A stretch of 64,000 bases of DNA, taken from Atriophallophorus winterbourni. Lineage: Eukaryota > Platyhelminthes > Trematoda > Plagiorchiida > Microphallidae. A model generated the notes under the pieces. That model was not told the origin of the DNA, did no database searches, and was given only the letters and a program-made list of their open reading frames with translations. Each line of letters begins with the position of its first letter. The stretch's first letter is position 1. Below, in pieces: positions 60,203 through 64,000 of the stretch. The stretch is from contig JACCGJ010002748.1 of the NCBI GenBank assembly GCA_013407085.1, positions 1 to 64,000 on the forward strand. The letters are read 5' to 3'. A program made the position numbers and the translations under genes.

Positions 60203-60783
60203 GGTTCAGAGTTGTAACCTGCTCCTCGTATGGCCTGTTGTATAGTCCAAATAACAGTTTCATAGCGCAGCGTCATAGCTGTTGCAGAAAAGCCAGGTCA
60301 TTTCATAAAAAGGACGACTATGCTTAAACAGCGTGCGCCATTGTTGAGGTGTTAGAGTCTTTAAGTATACGTAGGAGTAAATGCTCTGGGAAACTACCGA
60401 AGACCGCATCGAGAGGCTATGAGCTTTAACAGGACATTTTGTAAACCACATAACCTCCCTGAAGAAATGAAACTACCGTCAATCCACACATCAAGCATTT
60501 GATCTTCTGTTATCCATGAAATTTGCCGAGATCTCAGAGAGTATGTGAATAAGACTGATTTATCATGGTTTAACCTTTCGCATATAGAGATGCTGGATGG
60601 TACTCAGATTCGTATGGAACACGTATGTAACGCTTCGATCTGTTAGTGTGTTATTTGAAAATTTTATATGGTGCGCAAGCTTGGCCAAACTTTGATGACA
60701 TCCTCAAATATAATGATTTTCCTGAGTACGAACTCAGGTATACCGGACAGTGTTAGGATAAACTCGTACGCATCACGCTGCCT
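60203..60783 (-). pseudogene. CR1-like (family C) fragment
   Basis: Collinear with 53,212-53,765 at about 90% identity. The minus strand holds the decayed region between FADD and the C-terminus. The C-terminal part present at 53,000-53,210 is missing. Similarity stops at the CATCACGCT string that also borders the RTE-like block at 53,770. Confidence 0.7.
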
Positions 60784-61330
60784 TGCAAGTATGCTTCTTT
60801 AGCCGAACGCTACGATTGGAAACACTGATTGTTCTACTATATAGGGATTAGCTACGTGGCAATTTCCTTGCAATTATTGATCGTAGAAATTCACAAATAT
60901 AATTCAATTCGATATAGTATCGTTCGTCGGCAAGATTGATAGGATCACCTTACATGCTGCATCGATCGAAACGTAGCTCATGCTGGCCCTATTCTTCAAT
61001 CGTTTGCTGCTTTATTCACATTCCTGCATTTTAATTCTTACCTTTCAAACTCCAATGTGATGCGTGACTGATCTGATTCATTTCGAACTTTGGTACATCC
61101 TAAACCCAAATGTAGTTATATAAAACCGCGCACGCAAGCATGCATACGCCCCATGAATTTACGATCGCTTCTGCAAACAGCCTAACAAGCAAATGTTAGC
61201 CACTGCCTGAATTTAAACTCTAAATTATTTTTTGATTGATAGATTCAAACATTTATGATCCCTCAAATAAACTTGTATAAACTTTATTAACAGTTTCAAA
61301 CGGGTAATTTCTCAGTTGCTTGTAGGATAA
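60784..61330. repeat. Diverged copy of the front of the large repeat unit
   Basis: From about 60,890 it matches 35,335-35,700: a GTAGCTCATGCT-like block, CGCAAGCATGCATACGCC at 61,131 and CAGCCTAACAAGC at 61,178. Similarity fades after about 61,280. It is the most diverged copy of the unit in the window. Confidence 0.6.
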
Positions 61331-62345
61331 TCTTGCTATCTATGCAGGTTAGTCTGTTGTTGGTATAGTCCCAATTACGCGTGGAAAAGGCTCAAATTTA
61401 GAATAGATAACCATTAATAGCATTTGTTCGGTCTAGCATGCTAATTATATCAGAGCTACTTAATGAACTCAAATTGAGCGCTGCATATTCATAGTGACGT
61501 CGGCCGGAAGTAACATTGGCGTCTCTAAAGTTATCCTCAAATCCATAGTCTGTAATCTCACCATCTTCATCTAGATTTTTATTGTGTGGCAGCCGCTAAA
61601 CATTTGCAAGTTATGTCTCTTGGAGAGAAAGTGAAGAAAAGGTTTACTCAGAGTTCCATTCGCCGACATTTGTTGAGATACGGGTTAAAATATATAACAT
61701 AATAATGTGACATTTAAAGATTGTTTGGGAGAGCAGCTCTCTTCATCTTATCATATATACAGTGAAACGTTTCACTAACGCATTTTCTAGATAATGATGC
61801 TCAATTGCTTTCATTTTCTCATCGTGTTGCAATCAGTTTGACCTAATTTTTATCGGCAATTTAGTCGTAATGTTTCATCTATTGCCATTTCTTTTAATCT
61901 CAAGAATGCCTAGTCTTTAACACGCAACACTACATTCATCTCAGAAGAGTTTGCTCCAAAAGAATCGCATCTACCAGCTTTCCCCTAAACTTAAGTGGAA
62001 TGTGCGTCTCGGCCTATGCAGCTTTTCAGCTATTCGTAGTTATTAAGATCCTATTCTGGTGGTGTTGTATTGTTGAACCCGGTTGTAAATGCTTTTAAAA
62101 TCGCTGAAGGAGTAACGAAGATCCATAGTGTAGCAGACAATTCGATGCGGTAACACTTCAAATGATAAATACATCGTTTTCGATAAAAGCCGAAAGGTTC
62201 GTGTCTCAGTGAGAGCATCGATTTGGTCTTGTAATTTGTAGGCTTACTATTTTAGCACTCCAAACAACAATAGAATCCACTTGATGCCAATGCTAGGAGC
62301 AGTCATGTTTCAAAAAGTTTCGATGTGTGGTTATTTTGAAACATA
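61331..62345. other. Mostly unassigned; possible RTE linker scrap
   Basis: No gene recognised. 61,890-62,060 resembles 56,460-56,600 loosely (TCTCAAGAATG, CATCTCA, AGTGGAATGTGCG), so it may be a weak minus-strand scrap of the RTE-like linker. The rest shows nothing I can name. Confidence 0.35.
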
Positions 62346-64000
62346 ATATATTTTGTTCTAATAATATGGCTGCAAACATGTTTACAAATATACCGTCTTT
62401 ATTTCTGGGTATCTGTATCCTGACAGAATATTTTCACGTAAGAGGACTAATCTGATTTCGAGGTATATCGTTCTTCGTTAGGAAGGAAAATGATAACCTG
62501 TGCCCTTTGCTTGATAATACCGTAATGAAATTTAAAGTTTGAAATTAGGTACCTGATGTTAGCGATCATTCATACATGAAAATAACATGTCTGTTTATTA
62601 CTCATAAGTAACGTGAATTTGAATTATCCGCATTTTTGTGAACTGCGTTTTCATACGTGCAACAAGATAAAAGTCACCGTTTCTCATCTTTCGACGGTTA
62701 GAAATAACAATATTCTTACGTTCCGGATTATTTTCTGCGATCGAAAATAAAATAAAATTTATCACATGAAAGTTCGCCACCATATGCAGATTTAACGGCA
62801 TACAAATTAAACGTTTTTATTCGAATGAAAAATACTGCACGAAACCTGATGTTTTAAGATTTTCTCTCTTATTCTGCTATTAACGTATTCCATCTGTATG
62901 TGTTTGCACATTCAAACAATGCCTCTAATGTGAGCGGTAAAAAGCAAGTATTTCCCAACATGTCAAAAACAAGTGATTTGATATCTCTCTTTGAAAACAT
63001 ATGTTGGTTGCCCAATTGTCGACTTCCTAATTGCAACTTACCATCGAGAATATCTTTCGGAATACGACCATTTTCCATTCCGTAGACGTGACCCAGTCAC
63101 CGCAGGAGAAACTGTCGTAATAGCATGAACATGCTCTGTAGACCAGCTTTTAAAATAAGTTCATCATAATAACTCTATCCATCCACGAAGTATACGCAGG
63201 TGTAAAGCATTCATCTTCCGTTTGTGTCTTGCGTGGGTGGTCCATGTTTAACTGTCGAACAGTTAAGCGTCTTTGTCTTTACAGTCAGCTTGCTGTTACC
63301 ACAAACACGAGCGTTTCATTGGGACAGAATGTCAGCTGATCTCCCAATTTGGTTATCATTCTAATTGTCTAGCGATAGGTTGTATGCAATGGTTGTAAAA
63401 GCTATGTAACAAGTTGAACTATTGGAGCTGACAGTTTCCAACGTTGATGATGGGAGGCGATACAGTTTTATACTCATACTGATTGGTAGCCAAAGTTATT
63501 TGCATGCCAACAATAACAGTATAATACCGACTTGATGTTTTTCAGGGAGTGATAAATAAATGATACCTCGTCAACAAGAAGCATATCATGGATTAGCACA
63601 AGGTATGTGCAATCAACCGATTCTGGTTGAATAGCTTGCCATCAATTTGCGCCATATGTAAATTTATTCTGTCCTCGTCCTAAAAGCGTGCTTAAGAAGC
63701 AGAGCAAAGAACCAGCCAAACAGCGTGGGAGCAAGAAGACAACCTTGTTCGACGCCTCGGCGATTGTCAAAGTCTTTTGAACGGAAACCGTTAAAATGCA
63801 TTGAGCCATCGATGCCTGGGTGGAAAGAAATAAATTGTTTGAGCAGCCTCGGGTTCATCCTATCAGGTCAAGCATTTTGAGAATAATCCTCTCAGCTCAT
63901 GTACACGAATCTCTTCGTTAAATCAATATACACAGCGTATAATGGCATATGCTGTTCCTGAAAATTTACTTGAAGATGTCTCAGGGAAAAGATCTTAGCT
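62346..64000 (-). pseudogene. RTE-like element, copy 2, runs off the window
   Basis: Collinear with 53,773-55,434 at well over 90% identity. The minus strand shows HFNGFRSKDFDNRRGVEQG and LLAPTLFGWFFALLLKHAF (63,800-63,680), the same degenerate L-V-D-E box near 63,567-63,588, and the C-terminal frame MENGRIPKDIL ... FSKRDIKSLVFD (63,078-62,950). The C-terminal frame is more intact here than in copy 1. The upstream (endonuclease) part lies beyond 64,000. Confidence 0.78.

Noticed and set aside
1..64000. CRISPR array, bacterial operon, phage or plasmid features
   Set aside because: The tandem repeats are 257 bp or kilobase-scale without unique spacers. Eukaryotic retroelements fill the window and there are no dense adjacent genes.
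1..64000. tRNA, rRNA or spliced-leader RNA genes
   Set aside because: I found no cloverleaf with A and B boxes, no rRNA segments and no spliced-leader sequence. tRNAscan-SE would be decisive.

Overview
The window looks like AT-rich, repeat-dominated DNA from a flatworm, most likely a trematode of the blood-fluke (schistosome) type. Four things point there: a satellite whose monomers carry hammerhead ribozymes, as in the Schistosoma S-alpha family; a Ty3/gypsy element with a tRNA-Trp-like primer binding site, as in the trematode CsRn1 group; an SR2-like RTE retrotransposon; and several CR1-like families. The organism call is inference. I recognise no host protein gene, tRNA or rRNA. Nearly everything I can name is a decayed or duplicated mobile element.

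Left edge (1-8.5 kb). Two and a half hammerhead satellite monomers of 257 bp lie at 1-810. The third is split by the 3' tail of a CR1-like element and is then joined to a truncated, minus-strand gypsy element (pol and gag remnants, primer binding site, LTR). The LTR and about 1.1 kb of its right flank recur at 5.9-8.5 kb. The second copy looks like a solo LTR with a 6-bp target duplication, so this appears to be a local segmental duplication.

Middle (8.5-35 kb). Mostly non-coding AT-rich sequence. It holds one two-ORF CR1-like element (16.3-20.05 kb, about ten stops and a frameshift), a long hairpin with 178-nt arms (23.3-23.7 kb), a faint gypsy remnant (28.6 kb) and CR1 relics (31.1-32.3, 33.7-34.8 kb).

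Right half (35-64 kb). A head-to-tail array of about 2.5-3 kb units with boundaries near 42.79, 45.24, 47.84 and 50.85 kb, plus a divergent first unit from 35.3 kb. An SR2-like RTE element (39,693-42,784) sits exactly on one unit junction with a 6-bp target duplication, and a CR1-like fragment replaces part of the fourth unit. From 53 to 64 kb there is a mosaic of a second CR1-like family and an RTE-like family (the type common in animal genomes), with direct segmental duplications. Two RTE copies share the same broken catalytic motif, so they were copied after inactivation.

No functional pathway can be assembled from these genes. The biology is repeat turnover: self-cleaving satellite RNA, retrotransposition, nested insertion and segmental duplication. 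Element coordinates are good to a few tens of bases unless a target duplication or junction is named.
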